From assembly GCF_020782875.1 (NCBI RefSeq), contig NZ_JAJGBN010000002.1, positions 496,001 through 560,000 of the forward strand: a stretch of DNA of 64,000 bases. Direction: 5' to 3'. Every line of letters starts with the position of its first letter. Within the stretch, counting starts at the first letter, position 1. Shown piece by piece: positions 35,860 through 43,210 of the stretch. The DNA comes from Allomuricauda sp. M10 (GTDB taxonomy: Bacteria; Bacteroidota; Bacteroidia; Flavobacteriales; Flavobacteriaceae). The position numbers were made by a program, and so were the translations under genes. The notes beneath the pieces were generated by a model, which had not been told where the DNA came from, made no database searches, and saw nothing but the letters and a program-made list of their open reading frames with translations.

Positions 35860-37110
35860 CTACCCTAATTTTTTAAACAATACACAAGCATTGTGCCCTC
35901 CGAAACCAAAAGTATTGCTCATGGCCACTTTCACTTCCCTTGGCTGTGCCTTGTTCAAGGTAAGGTTCAAGGAAGAATCGATTTCCTCATCCACTACACT
36001 ATGGTTAATGGTCGGTGGTACCAAGCTGTGTTCCATGGCCAAAATGGAGGCAATGGCCTCAATGGCCCCGGCAGCTCCCAATAAATGCCCGGTCATGGAC
36101 TTGGTAGAGTTGATGTTGATTTTAGATGCATGAGAACCAAACACCTTGGAAATAGCCTTAAGCTCCGCAACATCCCCTAGTGGTGTAGAAGTACCGTGTG
36201 TATTGATGGCGTCCACGTCCTCTGGTTTCAGACCTGCGTCCCTCAAGCAATTTTCCATTACCCGAACCACTCCGATTCCCTCAGGATGTGGAGCCGTCAT
36301 GTGATAGGCATCGCTTGACATGCCTCCTCCGGCTACCTCTGCATAGATTTTGGCTCCTCTTGCCTTGGCGTACTCGTATTCTTCCAACACCAGCGCCCCG
36401 GCACCTTCACCAAGAACAAATCCATCCCTTGTTGCATCAAAAGGTCTGGAAGCCGTTTCAGGACTTTCATTCCTTGTGGACAAGGCATGCATGGCGTTAA
36501 AACCGCCCATACCTGCAATGGTCACAGCGGCTTCGCTACCTCCGGTAACGATAACATCACAATGGCCCAAACGGATATAATTGAGTGCATCGATCATGGC
36601 GTTGGCCGAAGAGGCACAAGCGGAAACCGTAGTATAGTTTGGCCCCATGAACCCATGCTTAATGGAAATGTTCCCGGGAGCGATATCAGCAATCATTTTT
36701 GGAATGAAGAACGGATTAAAACGGGGAGTACCATCGCCTTCTGCGTAGCCGATGACCTCGTTTTGGAAAGTTTCCAATCCACCTATTCCCGCGCCCCAAA
36801 TAACACCTACCCTAAATTTGTCCACATTGTCCAAATCGATTCCCGAATCAGCAATAGCTTCATCGGAAGATACCAGTGCATATTGCGCGAACCTGTCAAG
36901 TTTACGGACCTCTTTTCTATCAAAGTAGTCGTTGGGATCAAACTCCTTTAACTCGCAGGCAAATTTTGTTTTGAACTTTTCGGTGTCAAAATACGTAATG
37001 GGCGCAGAACCGCTCTTGCCGGTCCTTAGTCCTTCCCAATAAGCTTTCAGATTGTTGCCAATTGGGGTAAGCGCCCCCATTCCGGTAACTACAACTCGCT
37101 TTAACTGCAT
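35860..37110 (-). CDS. fabF: 3-oxoacyl-[acyl-carrier-protein] synthase II
   Basis: A 416-residue elongating condensing enzyme of type II fatty acid synthesis. The Cys-His-His triad is present: TVSACASSANAM (about residues 159-170), NTHGTSTPLGD (about 302-312) and SMTGHLLGAAG (about 335-345). It lies downstream of acpP on the same strand, with a terminator in between, and directly upstream of rnc. Confidence 0.97.
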   Translation of the reverse strand: MQLKRVVVTGMGALTPIGNNLKAYWEGLRTGKSGSAPITYFDTEKFKTKFACELKEFDPNDYFDRKEVRKLDRFAQYALVSSDEAIADSGIDLDNVDKFRVGVIWGAGIGGLETFQNEVIGYAEGDGTPRFNPFFIPKMIADIAPGNISIKHGFMGPNYTTVSACASSANAMIDALNYIRLGHCDVIVTGGSEAAVTIAGMGGFNAMHALSTRNESPETASRPFDATRDGFVLGEGAGALVLEEYEYAKARGAKIYAEVAGGGMSSDAYHMTAPHPEGIGVVRVMENCLRDAGLKPEDVDAINTHGTSTPLGDVAELKAISKVFGSHASKININSTKSMTGHLLGAAGAIEAIASILAMEHSLVPPTINHSVVDEEIDSSLNLTLNKAQPREVKVAMSNTFGFGGHNACVLFKKLG

Positions 37111-37144
37111 TGAACTATTTTTTTACCCTTTAGACCTAAATTAT

Positions 37145-37185
37145 AAAAAAAATTATCCATGCGATCATCACCACATGGATAATTT
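37145..37185 (-). terminator. Strong hairpin terminator between acpP and fabF
   Basis: A 12-bp perfect stem AAATTATCCATG/CATGGATAATTT with a 12-base loop, followed on the minus strand by a run of T. It lies 27 bases past the acpP stop. Partial read-through would let acpP be expressed in excess of fabF. Confidence 0.85.
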
Positions 37186-37211
37186 AAAATCTTTAGTAAT
37201 ATATCATAAAA

Positions 37212-37445
37212 TTACTTCGCTTCCTCTATGTAGCTGATGGCTTGACCTACAGTGGCGATGTTTTCTGCCTGGTCATCAGGTATTTGGATATCAAATTCCT
37301 TCTCAAACTCCATGATAAGTTCAACAGTGTCCAAGGAATCCGCCCCTAAATCGTTGGTAAAGCTAGCTTCTGCTACAACTTCATTTTCATCAACACCTAG
37401 TTTATCAACAATGATAGCCTTTACTCTTGATGCAATGTCTGACAT
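37212..37445 (-). CDS. acpP: Acyl carrier protein
   Basis: A 77-residue acidic protein. The phosphopantetheine attachment serine lies in GADSLDTVE (about residues 35-43). I start at [11 protein letters not shown] (37445); a longer frame upstream would add a hydrophobic, unlikely extension. It carries growing acyl chains for FabF and related enzymes. Confidence 0.97.
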   Translation of the reverse strand: MSDIASRVKAIIVDKLGVDENEVVAEASFTNDLGADSLDTVELIMEFEKEFDIQIPDDQAENIATVGQAISYIEEAK

Positions 37446-37477
37446 AATTATTGTGGTTTTAAAAATTTTATCGTTGG

Positions 37478-37485
37478 CAAAAATA
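37478..37485 (-). promoter_or_regulatory. Probable -7 element for acpP
   Basis: On the minus strand TATTTTTG matches TAnnTTTG 32 bases before the acpP ATG. No good TTTG is seen at the expected -33 distance, only a partial GATG. Confidence 0.4.
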
Positions 37486-37606
37486 TAAAATATTGGATTA
37501 ATTACATCATTTGTCGATAAAATGTGTTCCAAATTAAACTTCTTAAGACTCAGTATCTTACTTTAGCCGCCTGAAGTTAGTCCAAAATCATATCAAATCC
37601 TAACAG

Positions 37607-38176
37607 ATGAAGCAAATTGTCATCTTGGCCTCTGGCAGTGGCTCCAACGCGGAAAATATCATCACCCATTTTCAAAATCACCCCGAAATTCAAGTGGCCG
37701 CGGTGCTTACCAATAAGAAGGAGGCAAAGGTTTTGGAAAGATGCGACAGGCTGCAGGTACCGGCGTTTTATTTCAACCGCACTTCATTCAGGGATTCTGA
37801 TTCAGTGGTAAAGCTGCTACAAGGCTTATCTACCGATTTGGTCGTTTTGGCCGGTTTCCTTTGGAAAATTCCAGAAAATATGATTGCCGTCTATCCGAAC
37901 CAGATCATTAACATTCACCCGGCATTGCTGCCGAAATACGGTGGCAAGGGCATGTATGGCGAAAGGGTTCATGAAGCGGTGAAGGAAAACCAAGAAACTG
38001 AAACCGGCATCACCATTCATTATGTAAATGAACAATATGATGAAGGTGCCATCATCTTTCAGGCCAAGACCCAGGTTACACCCAATGATGATGCCAACAG
38101 CATTGCCGAAAAGGTACACCAATTGGAATATGAACATTTCCCACAGGTCATTGAAAAACTACTTTGTAATGGCTAA
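37607..38176 (+). CDS. purN: Phosphoribosylglycinamide formyltransferase
   Basis: A 189-residue GAR transformylase of purine synthesis. N-terminal LASGSGSNAENII (about residues 6-18) binds the phosphoribosyl group. The catalytic NIHPALLPKYGG segment (about 104-115) and the later TGITIHYVNEQYDEGAII segment (about 131-148) carry the Asn, His and Asp residues. It overlaps the RNase H gene by eight bases. purF lies two genes downstream on the same strand. Confidence 0.95.
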   Translation: MKQIVILASGSGSNAENIITHFQNHPEIQVAAVLTNKKEAKVLERCDRLQVPAFYFNRTSFRDSDSVVKLLQGLSTDLVVLAGFLWKIPENMIAVYPNQIINIHPALLPKYGGKGMYGERVHEAVKENQETETGITIHYVNEQYDEGAIIFQAKTQVTPNDDANSIAEKVHQLEYEHFPQVIEKLLCNG

Positions 38177-38807
38177 GAAAAAAAACAAATTTTATGTAGT
38201 TTGGGAAGGATTCAACCCCGGCATTTATAAAACATGGAATGAATGTCAACTTCAAACAAAGGGTTATCCGAATGCTAAATACAAAGGCTTCCCTACTTAT
38301 GACATAGCAAAGAAGGCCTTAACCGAAGGATATGAAAACTATTGGGGGAAAGATATATTTTTTTCTTTACTAAGTGAAGAAGAACTAAAATTGATTGGTG
38401 AGCCAATTAAAAATTCCATGACAGTTGATGCAGCTTGCCAAGGTGTCCCTGGGACTATGGAATATCAAGGTGTAGATTTTTCTACTGGTAAGATTGTATT
38501 TCACAAGGGTCCTTTTTTAGATTCTACAAATAACATAGGAGAATATTTGGCGTTAGTTCATGCTCTTGCTCTTATGAAAAAAACAAATGACAATAGGCCA
38601 ATATACTCTGATAGCAAGATTGCAATTGGTTGGGTTAAGGAGAAAAAACATAGGACTAATCATGAACTGTCCAAACTAAACAAAGATTCTTTTGAATTGT
38701 TAGAAAGAGCAGATAAATGGTTACAAGAAAACAGTTATAATAATAAAATATTAAAATGGGAAACCAAGGCATGGGGTGAAATACCTGCCGATTTCGGAAG
38801 AAAATAG
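38169..38807 (+). CDS. Ribonuclease H with N-terminal viroplasmin-like domain
   Basis: A 212-residue protein. The N-terminus (about residues 4-50, KFYVVWEGFNPGIYKTWNEC and on) is the viroplasmin/caulimovirus-type RNA:DNA-binding domain. The RNase H fold follows, with acidic residues in DAACQG, GEYLAL, YSDSK and ADFGRK. It degrades RNA in RNA-DNA hybrids. I start at the ATG at 38169 inside the purN end. Its coding DNA is clearly AT-richer than purN and the PfkB gene, which may mean transfer. Confidence 0.9.
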   Translation: MAKKKNKFYVVWEGFNPGIYKTWNECQLQTKGYPNAKYKGFPTYDIAKKALTEGYENYWGKDIFFSLLSEEELKLIGEPIKNSMTVDAACQGVPGTMEYQGVDFSTGKIVFHKGPFLDSTNNIGEYLALVHALALMKKTNDNRPIYSDSKIAIGWVKEKKHRTNHELSKLNKDSFELLERADKWLQENSYNNKILKWETKAWGEIPADFGRK

Positions 38808-38936
38808 AGGCCACTTAAAAGATGTTTGAAGTGGAAATCATCAATTTTTTCATTTTAACATTGCACTTGAACTTGTATTTGCTCCTACGCTCTTCTTTAT
38901 TCCTTTACTTATGATTCTAATTGGAATTTCAAAACG

Positions 38937-38944
38937 TATATTTG
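38937..38944 (+). promoter_or_regulatory. -7 promoter element for the PfkB kinase gene
   Basis: TATATTTG (fits TAnnTTTG) 16 bases before the ATG at 38961. No clear TTTG lies at the expected distance upstream. Confidence 0.45.
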
Positions 38945-38960
38945 CACCAAAATTCAGGGA

Positions 38961-39887
38961 ATGGGCAAATTGCTGATCGTGGGATCTATGGCCTTTGATG
39001 CTATTGAAACCCCTTTTGGAAAGACAGGCAAAATCTTGGGCGGTGCCGGAACCTTCATCGGTCTTGCCGCCTCACAGTTTAAAGTGGATGCCGCCATCGT
39101 CTCCGTAGTGGGTGACGACTTTCCCCAGTCCTACATGGATATCCTGAAAAACAAGAACATTGACCTTACCGGTGTGGAAGTGGTGAAAGGTGGAAAAACC
39201 TTTTTCTGGGAAGGAAAATACCATAACGACCTGAATTCCCGCGATACCTTGGTCACCGAGCTGAACACTTTGGCCGATTTCAGCCCGATCGTTCCCGACA
39301 ATTTTACCGATGCCGATGTGGTCATGTTGGGCAACCTGCATCCCAATATCCAAATGAGTGTAATTCATCAAATGGAAAAACGACCAAAGTTGATCATACT
39401 GGATACGATGAACTTTTGGATAGACAGTACTTGGGACGAATTGATGGCCGTCATCAAAAAGATTGACGTGATCACCATCAACGATGCCGAAGCAAGGCAG
39501 ATGACAGGAGAATATTCCTTGGTGAAAGCTGCGGCCAAAATTCAGGAAATGGGCCCAAAATATGTAGTCATCAAAAAAGGGGAACACGGAGCCCTGTTGT
39601 TCCATAAAGAGAACATTTTCTTTGCCCCGGCCCTTCCTCTGGAAGAAGTTTTTGATCCCACAGGAGCCGGTGATACCTTCGCAGGTGGATTTGCCGGATA
39701 TTTGACCGAAACAGGAAATATTTCATTTGAAAGCATGAAGAATGCCATCATCCATGGATCCAACCTGGCCTCCTTTTGTGTGGAACGGTTCGGTACCGAT
39801 CGGATGGTGAACCTGCAAAAACATGAAGTGGACAGTCGGTTGATGCAGTTTAGGGATTTGACACAGTTCAATATAGAATTAACATAA
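38961..39887 (+). CDS. PfkB-family carbohydrate kinase
   Basis: A 308-residue sugar or nucleoside kinase of the ribokinase fold. An early GGAGTFIGLAASQF region (about residues 27-40) and the anion hole/catalytic base segment DPTGAGDTFAGGF (about 232-244) are present. The substrate cannot be named. It lies 42 bases before purF, and the pair is likely to be transcribed together. Confidence 0.9.
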   Translation: MGKLLIVGSMAFDAIETPFGKTGKILGGAGTFIGLAASQFKVDAAIVSVVGDDFPQSYMDILKNKNIDLTGVEVVKGGKTFFWEGKYHNDLNSRDTLVTELNTLADFSPIVPDNFTDADVVMLGNLHPNIQMSVIHQMEKRPKLIILDTMNFWIDSTWDELMAVIKKIDVITINDAEARQMTGEYSLVKAAAKIQEMGPKYVVIKKGEHGALLFHKENIFFAPALPLEEVFDPTGAGDTFAGGFAGYLTETGNISFESMKNAIIHGSNLASFCVERFGTDRMVNLQKHEVDSRLMQFRDLTQFNIELT

Positions 39888-39929
39888 ATACCTGCCCTGA
39901 AAATTCGGGGCATTTTTATTTGGTTTGTT

Positions 39930-41828
39930 ATGAGTGATGCCATTAAGCACGAATGCGGAATATCATTGATCCGATTGCTTAAACCCCTGGAGTATTACCA
40001 GGAAAAATACGGTACGGCCTTTTACGGGGTGAACAAAATGTACCTGATGATGGAAAAGCAGCATAACCGCGGACAGGATGGTGCTGGTTTTGCAAGCATC
40101 AAATTGGACATGAACCCCGGGGAGCGCTATATGAGCAGGGTACGATCTGCCCAACAGCAACCCATTCAAGATATTTTTGCCCAGATCAATCAGCGGATCA
40201 ATACTACCCTTGCCGAAAACCCCGGACGTGATAAGGACGTGGCCTGGCAAAAAAAGAACATTCCTTATATCGGCGAATTGTTGATGGGACACGTTCGGTA
40301 TGGCACATTTGGAAAAAACAGCATTGAAAGCGTTCACCCGTTTTTACGCCAAAACAACTGGATGCACCGTAACTTGATCGTTGCCGGAAACTTCAACATG
40401 ACCAATGTGGATGAGCTTTTTGGCAACTTGGTAGCATTGGGCCAGCACCCTAAGGAATTGGCGGATACGGTGACCGTAATGGAAAAAATAGGTCACTTTT
40501 TGGATGATGCGGTGGCCAAACTGTACAAACAGATCAAAAAAGAAGGATTCAACAAAAGGGAAGCTTCCCCTTTGATCGCGGAACGGTTGAACGTGGCCAA
40601 GATCTTGAAAAAAGCTTCCAAGAACTGGGACGGTGGCTATACCATGGGCGGTTTGTTGGGCCATGGAGATGCCTTTGTGATGCGTGATCCTGCCGGCATC
40701 AGGCCAGCCTATTATTACAAGGATGATGAAGTGGTGGTGGTTGCTTCGGAACGACCCGTTATACAAACCGTTTTCAATGTAAAGTTTGAAGAGGTAAAGG
40801 AATTGGACCCCGGACATGCGGTCATTGTAAAGAAAAATGGAAGTGTTTCCCTGAAAGAAATCTTGGAACCCACCGAGCGCAAAGCATGCTCGTTTGAGCG
40901 CATCTATTTTTCCCGTGGAAGCGATAAAGAAATCTATCAGGAACGGAAAAAATTGGGCAAATTGGTATTTCCCCAAATTCTGGAATCCATTAACCACGAT
41001 TTAAAGAACACGGTATTTTCCTATATCCCGAACACTGCCGAAACCTCATTCTTTGGTATGGTGAAAGAAGCCCAGAATTACCTCAACCTGAAAAAAGAGG
41101 AACAGATCTTGGCACTTGGTTCCGATATCACCCATGAAAAACTACATAAAATACTTTCGGTACGACCGCGTATCGAGAAAGTGGCCATCAAAGATGCCAA
41201 ACTAAGAACCTTTATTACGCAGGATAGTAGTCGGGACGATTTGGTAGCCCACGTTTATGACATTTCCTATGGCTCTGTGAAGGAAAACGATAACCTGGTC
41301 ATTATTGATGATAGTATTGTTCGCGGTACCACACTGAAACGAAGTATCCTGAAAATCCTCGACAGGTTATCACCTAAGAAAATCATCGTGGTTTCCTCCG
41401 CCCCACAGATCCGCTACCCGGATTGTTATGGTATTGATATGGCTAAACTGGAAGACTTTGTGGCCTTCAAAGCTGCCCAAGCGCTTCATGAGGAACATGG
41501 CACCACCCATATCATCAAAGAGATTTACGAAAAGTGTTTGGCGCAGACTACATCCAAGGACAAGGATGTGGTCAACTACGTAAAAGAATTTTATGCTCCT
41601 TTCACCCCTGAACAGGTATCCAAAAAAATTGCAGAAATCTTGAGTCCGGAAGGTATCAATGCCGAAGTGGACATTATTTACCAAACGGTGGAGAGCCTTC
41701 ATGAGGCTTGTCCAAAAAATTTGGGCGACTGGTATTTTACAGGAGACTACCCCACACCAGGGGGTAATCGTGTAGTGAACAGGGCGTTTATCAACTTCTA
41801 CGAAGGGAAGAACGAAAGGGCATATTAA
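39930..41828 (+). CDS. purF: Amidophosphoribosyltransferase, long Bacteroidota form
   Basis: A 632-residue enzyme of the first committed purine step, moving an amide nitrogen onto PRPP. The glutaminase domain begins with the nucleophile Cys at residue 9 (HECGISL), so an eight-residue propeptide would need removal. The phosphoribosyltransferase part has the PRPP loop IIDDSIVRGTT (about 451-461). Lengths above 600 are seen in Bacteroidota; the standard enzyme is near 480-500. No clear intrinsic terminator follows. Confidence 0.85.
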   Translation: MSDAIKHECGISLIRLLKPLEYYQEKYGTAFYGVNKMYLMMEKQHNRGQDGAGFASIKLDMNPGERYMSRVRSAQQQPIQDIFAQINQRINTTLAENPGRDKDVAWQKKNIPYIGELLMGHVRYGTFGKNSIESVHPFLRQNNWMHRNLIVAGNFNMTNVDELFGNLVALGQHPKELADTVTVMEKIGHFLDDAVAKLYKQIKKEGFNKREASPLIAERLNVAKILKKASKNWDGGYTMGGLLGHGDAFVMRDPAGIRPAYYYKDDEVVVVASERPVIQTVFNVKFEEVKELDPGHAVIVKKNGSVSLKEILEPTERKACSFERIYFSRGSDKEIYQERKKLGKLVFPQILESINHDLKNTVFSYIPNTAETSFFGMVKEAQNYLNLKKEEQILALGSDITHEKLHKILSVRPRIEKVAIKDAKLRTFITQDSSRDDLVAHVYDISYGSVKENDNLVIIDDSIVRGTTLKRSILKILDRLSPKKIIVVSSAPQIRYPDCYGIDMAKLEDFVAFKAAQALHEEHGTTHIIKEIYEKCLAQTTSKDKDVVNYVKEFYAPFTPEQVSKKIAEILSPEGINAEVDIIYQTVESLHEACPKNLGDWYFTGDYPTPGGNRVVNRAFINFYEGKNERAY

Positions 41829-41918
41829 GAAATATTTGAATGGGATGCCATTACGTGCATTTCATCGATGAAACTAGCAGATTGGCGGGTTTTTATACAC
41901 TGGCCACAACACCATCCT

Positions 41919-41926
41919 ACTTTAGT
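41919..41926 (+). promoter_or_regulatory. -7 element of small-RNA copy 1
   Basis: TACTTTAG, a one-mismatch match to TAnnTTTG, placed five bases before the conserved core exactly as in copies 2 and 3. No clear TTTG is found 19 bases upstream; a T-run (41891-41895) is the nearest candidate. Confidence 0.5.
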
Positions 41927-41930
41927 ATTG

Positions 41931-42005
41931 CCATAGCATAAGTAGGTTAAGTTCATGGTAAGATTTGGGGCAAAAAAGGTGGAAGCTATTCCACCTTTTT
42001 TATTT
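41931..42005 (+). ncRNA. Candidate small RNA, tandem copy 1
   Basis: A predicted 75-nt transcript. The first 41 bases are the shared core, containing CATAGCATAAGTAGGTTAAG and then TTCATGGTAAGATTTGGGG. CCAT at the start can pair with ATGG 20 bases on, giving a weak closing stem around an exposed loop. The end is a strong terminator. The whole unit has no start codon with a usable frame. The transcript start is placed at the first core base, five bases after the -7 box. No match to a known RNA family is claimed. Confidence 0.72.
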
Positions 42006-42006
42006 T
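41973..42006 (+). terminator. Terminator of small-RNA copy 1
   Basis: Perfect 12-bp stem AAAAAGGTGGAA/TTCCACCTTTTT with a GCTA loop, then ATTTT. Paired bases differ from copies 2 and 3 but stay complementary. Confidence 0.88.
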
Positions 42007-42114
42007 CCCTACTTCCCTAACCATAAAAAAATTCCTCCCTTTCTTGATATTTATCAATAAATCACCCCAAATGAACACTTCAACCAAATAAAGGGAGTTT
42101 CATCTAAAAGCTTG

Positions 42115-42144
42115 TTGGGCAAAATGCCTCTTGCCGTACATTTG
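42115..42144 (+). promoter_or_regulatory. Promoter of small-RNA copy 2
   Basis: TTG at 42115-42117, a 19-base spacer and TACATTTG at 42137-42144, an exact fit to the Bacteroidota -33/-7 pattern. The core starts five or six bases later. Confidence 0.75.
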
Positions 42145-42148
42145 GAGG

Positions 42149-42220
42149 ACCATAGCATAAGTAGGTTAAGTTCATGGTAAGATTTGGGGAAAGAAGGCGG
42201 AGAACACTCCGCCTTCTTTA
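42149..42220 (+). ncRNA. Candidate small RNA, tandem copy 2
   Basis: A predicted 72-nt transcript. The 40-base core (42150-42189) is identical to copy 1 from CCATAGC to ATTTGGGG. The terminator follows without a gap. It lies 219 bases after copy 1. Identity of the core with free change in the terminator stem points to selection on the core as an RNA. Confidence 0.78.
42190..42219 (+). terminator. Terminator of small-RNA copy 2
   Basis: Perfect 13-bp stem AAAGAAGGCGGAG/CTCCGCCTTCTTT with an AACA loop. Confidence 0.9.
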
Positions 42221-42306
42221 TGTTTGACTACCAACGATTTATCCATTTTATCGACGAACTGCACGTTTTATTTTTCCCCAGAAATTCAAAAATTTATCCC
42301 AAAACC

Positions 42307-42337
42307 TTTGTTATTTTACACAATACCAGTATTTTAG
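42307..42337 (+). promoter_or_regulatory. Promoter of small-RNA copy 3
   Basis: TTTG at 42307-42310, a 19-base spacer and TATTTTAG at 42330-42337 (one mismatch to TAnnTTTG), five bases before the core. Confidence 0.7.
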
Positions 42338-42341
42338 TCTC

Positions 42342-42413
42342 GCCATAGCATAAGTAGGTTAAGTTTATGGTAAGATTTGGGACGAAAAGGGCGGGGGCTT
42401 CCTCGCCCTTTTC
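42342..42413 (+). ncRNA. Candidate small RNA, tandem copy 3
   Basis: A predicted 72-nt transcript. The core (42342-42380) differs from copies 1 and 2 by one internal change (TTCATGG to TTTATGG) and a shorter G-run before the terminator. The internal change would extend the weak CCAT/ATGG pairing by one base pair (CCATA/TATGG). It lies 192 bases after copy 2. Confidence 0.75.
42384..42413 (+). terminator. Terminator of small-RNA copy 3
   Basis: A 13-bp stem GAAAAGGGCGGGG/CCTCGCCCTTTTC with one G-T wobble and a GCTT loop. Confidence 0.88.
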
Positions 42414-42434
42414 TATTGTAAAAACTTTGGCCAA

Positions 42435-42464
42435 TAAAAAAGCCGTACACAAGGTGCACGGCTC
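42435..42464 (-). terminator. Terminator after sodA
   Basis: On the minus strand AGCCGTGCAC pairs with GTGTACGGCT (one wobble), followed by TTTTTTATTGG. It lies 23 bases past the sodA stop codon. Confidence 0.85.
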
Positions 42465-42487
42465 TTCATATTTTAACAAAGGATTCC

Positions 42488-43096
42488 TTATTTGGCAGCT
42501 TTGTAATACTCGGCTACTTTATCCCAATTGATCACATTGTAAAAAGAAGAAATGTAATCAGGTCTCCTGTTCTGATAGTTCAAATAGTAGGCATGTTCCC
42601 AAACATCCAAGCCCAAAATGGGTTGACCTCCACAGCCGATACCTGGCATAATGGGATTGTCTTGGTTGGCAGTGGAACAGATGTCCACTTTACCTCCTGG
42701 GTGCACACACAACCAAGCCCAACCGGAACCAAAACGGGTTGCAGCTGCAGCTGAAAATTTCTCCTTGAACGCATCAAAGGAACCAAAAGCAGCATCAATG
42801 GCGCTGGCCAATTCTCCCGTTGGGGCACCTCCTCCATTTGGGGACATGATTTCCCAGAAAAGGGAGTGGTTGTAAAATCCTCCACCGTTGTTTCTAACGG
42901 CCATGTTGGTCATGTCCAGATTGGTTAGGATGTCCTCGATGGATTTACCTTCCAAAGCGGTATCCTTAATGGCATTGTTCAAATTGGTCGTGTAGCCGTT
43001 GTGGTGCTTGGTGTGGTGGATTTCCATGGTCCTAGCATCTATATTCGGTTCCAATGCATCGTATGCATACGGTAATTTAGGTAATTCAAAAGCCAT
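42488..43096 (-). CDS. sodA: Superoxide dismutase, Fe/Mn type
   Basis: A 202-residue enzyme that converts superoxide to oxygen and peroxide. Metal ligands are seen as His in HHTKHHNGY (about residues 26-34), His in [10 protein letters not shown] (about 72-81), and Asp and His in [11 protein letters not shown] (about 164-174). I start at [10 protein letters not shown] (43096). Whether iron or manganese is used cannot be told with confidence. It is cytoplasmic and monocistronic. Confidence 0.96.
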   Translation of the reverse strand: MAFELPKLPYAYDALEPNIDARTMEIHHTKHHNGYTTNLNNAIKDTALEGKSIEDILTNLDMTNMAVRNNGGGFYNHSLFWEIMSPNGGGAPTGELASAIDAAFGSFDAFKEKFSAAAATRFGSGWAWLCVHPGGKVDICSTANQDNPIMPGIGCGGQPILGLDVWEHAYYLNYQNRRPDYISSFYNVINWDKVAEYYKAAK

Positions 43097-43210
43097 AATA
43101 ATTCTGTTTTTTGTGTTATTACTAATTATGGTAAAAATACGGGTTTTAACAAACATATTCCGCTAAAACCATGTTAACTTGAGGTCGCTAATCCTTATTT
43201 TGCGGGAAAA

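Larger units (their letters stand above)
41829..42487. other. Gene-free interval holding three tandem small-RNA units
   Basis: No convincing protein frame lies in these 659 bases. The first 90 bases after purF contain a 14-base palindrome TTTCATCGATGAAA (41860-41873). The rest holds three repeated units, each with a box, a 40-base core and a terminator, plus linkers of about 145 and 120 bases that share no obvious sequence, and the sodA terminator. Confidence 0.8.

Noticed and set aside
41931..42413. CRISPR array from the three repeated cores
   Set aside because: Only three repeats, about 190-220 bases apart, each with its own promoter-like box and terminator; no spacer structure or cas genes.
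42294..42479. 61-residue minus-strand frame across small-RNA copy 3
   Set aside because: It is antisense to a promoter, core and terminator, and no related frame exists over copies 1 and 2.
43169..43180. CCATGTTAACTT before the AddA-like gene as a target of the small-RNA core
   Set aside because: Pairing needs a two-base bulge and gives only five plus five pairs; likely chance, and the site may lie outside the mRNA.
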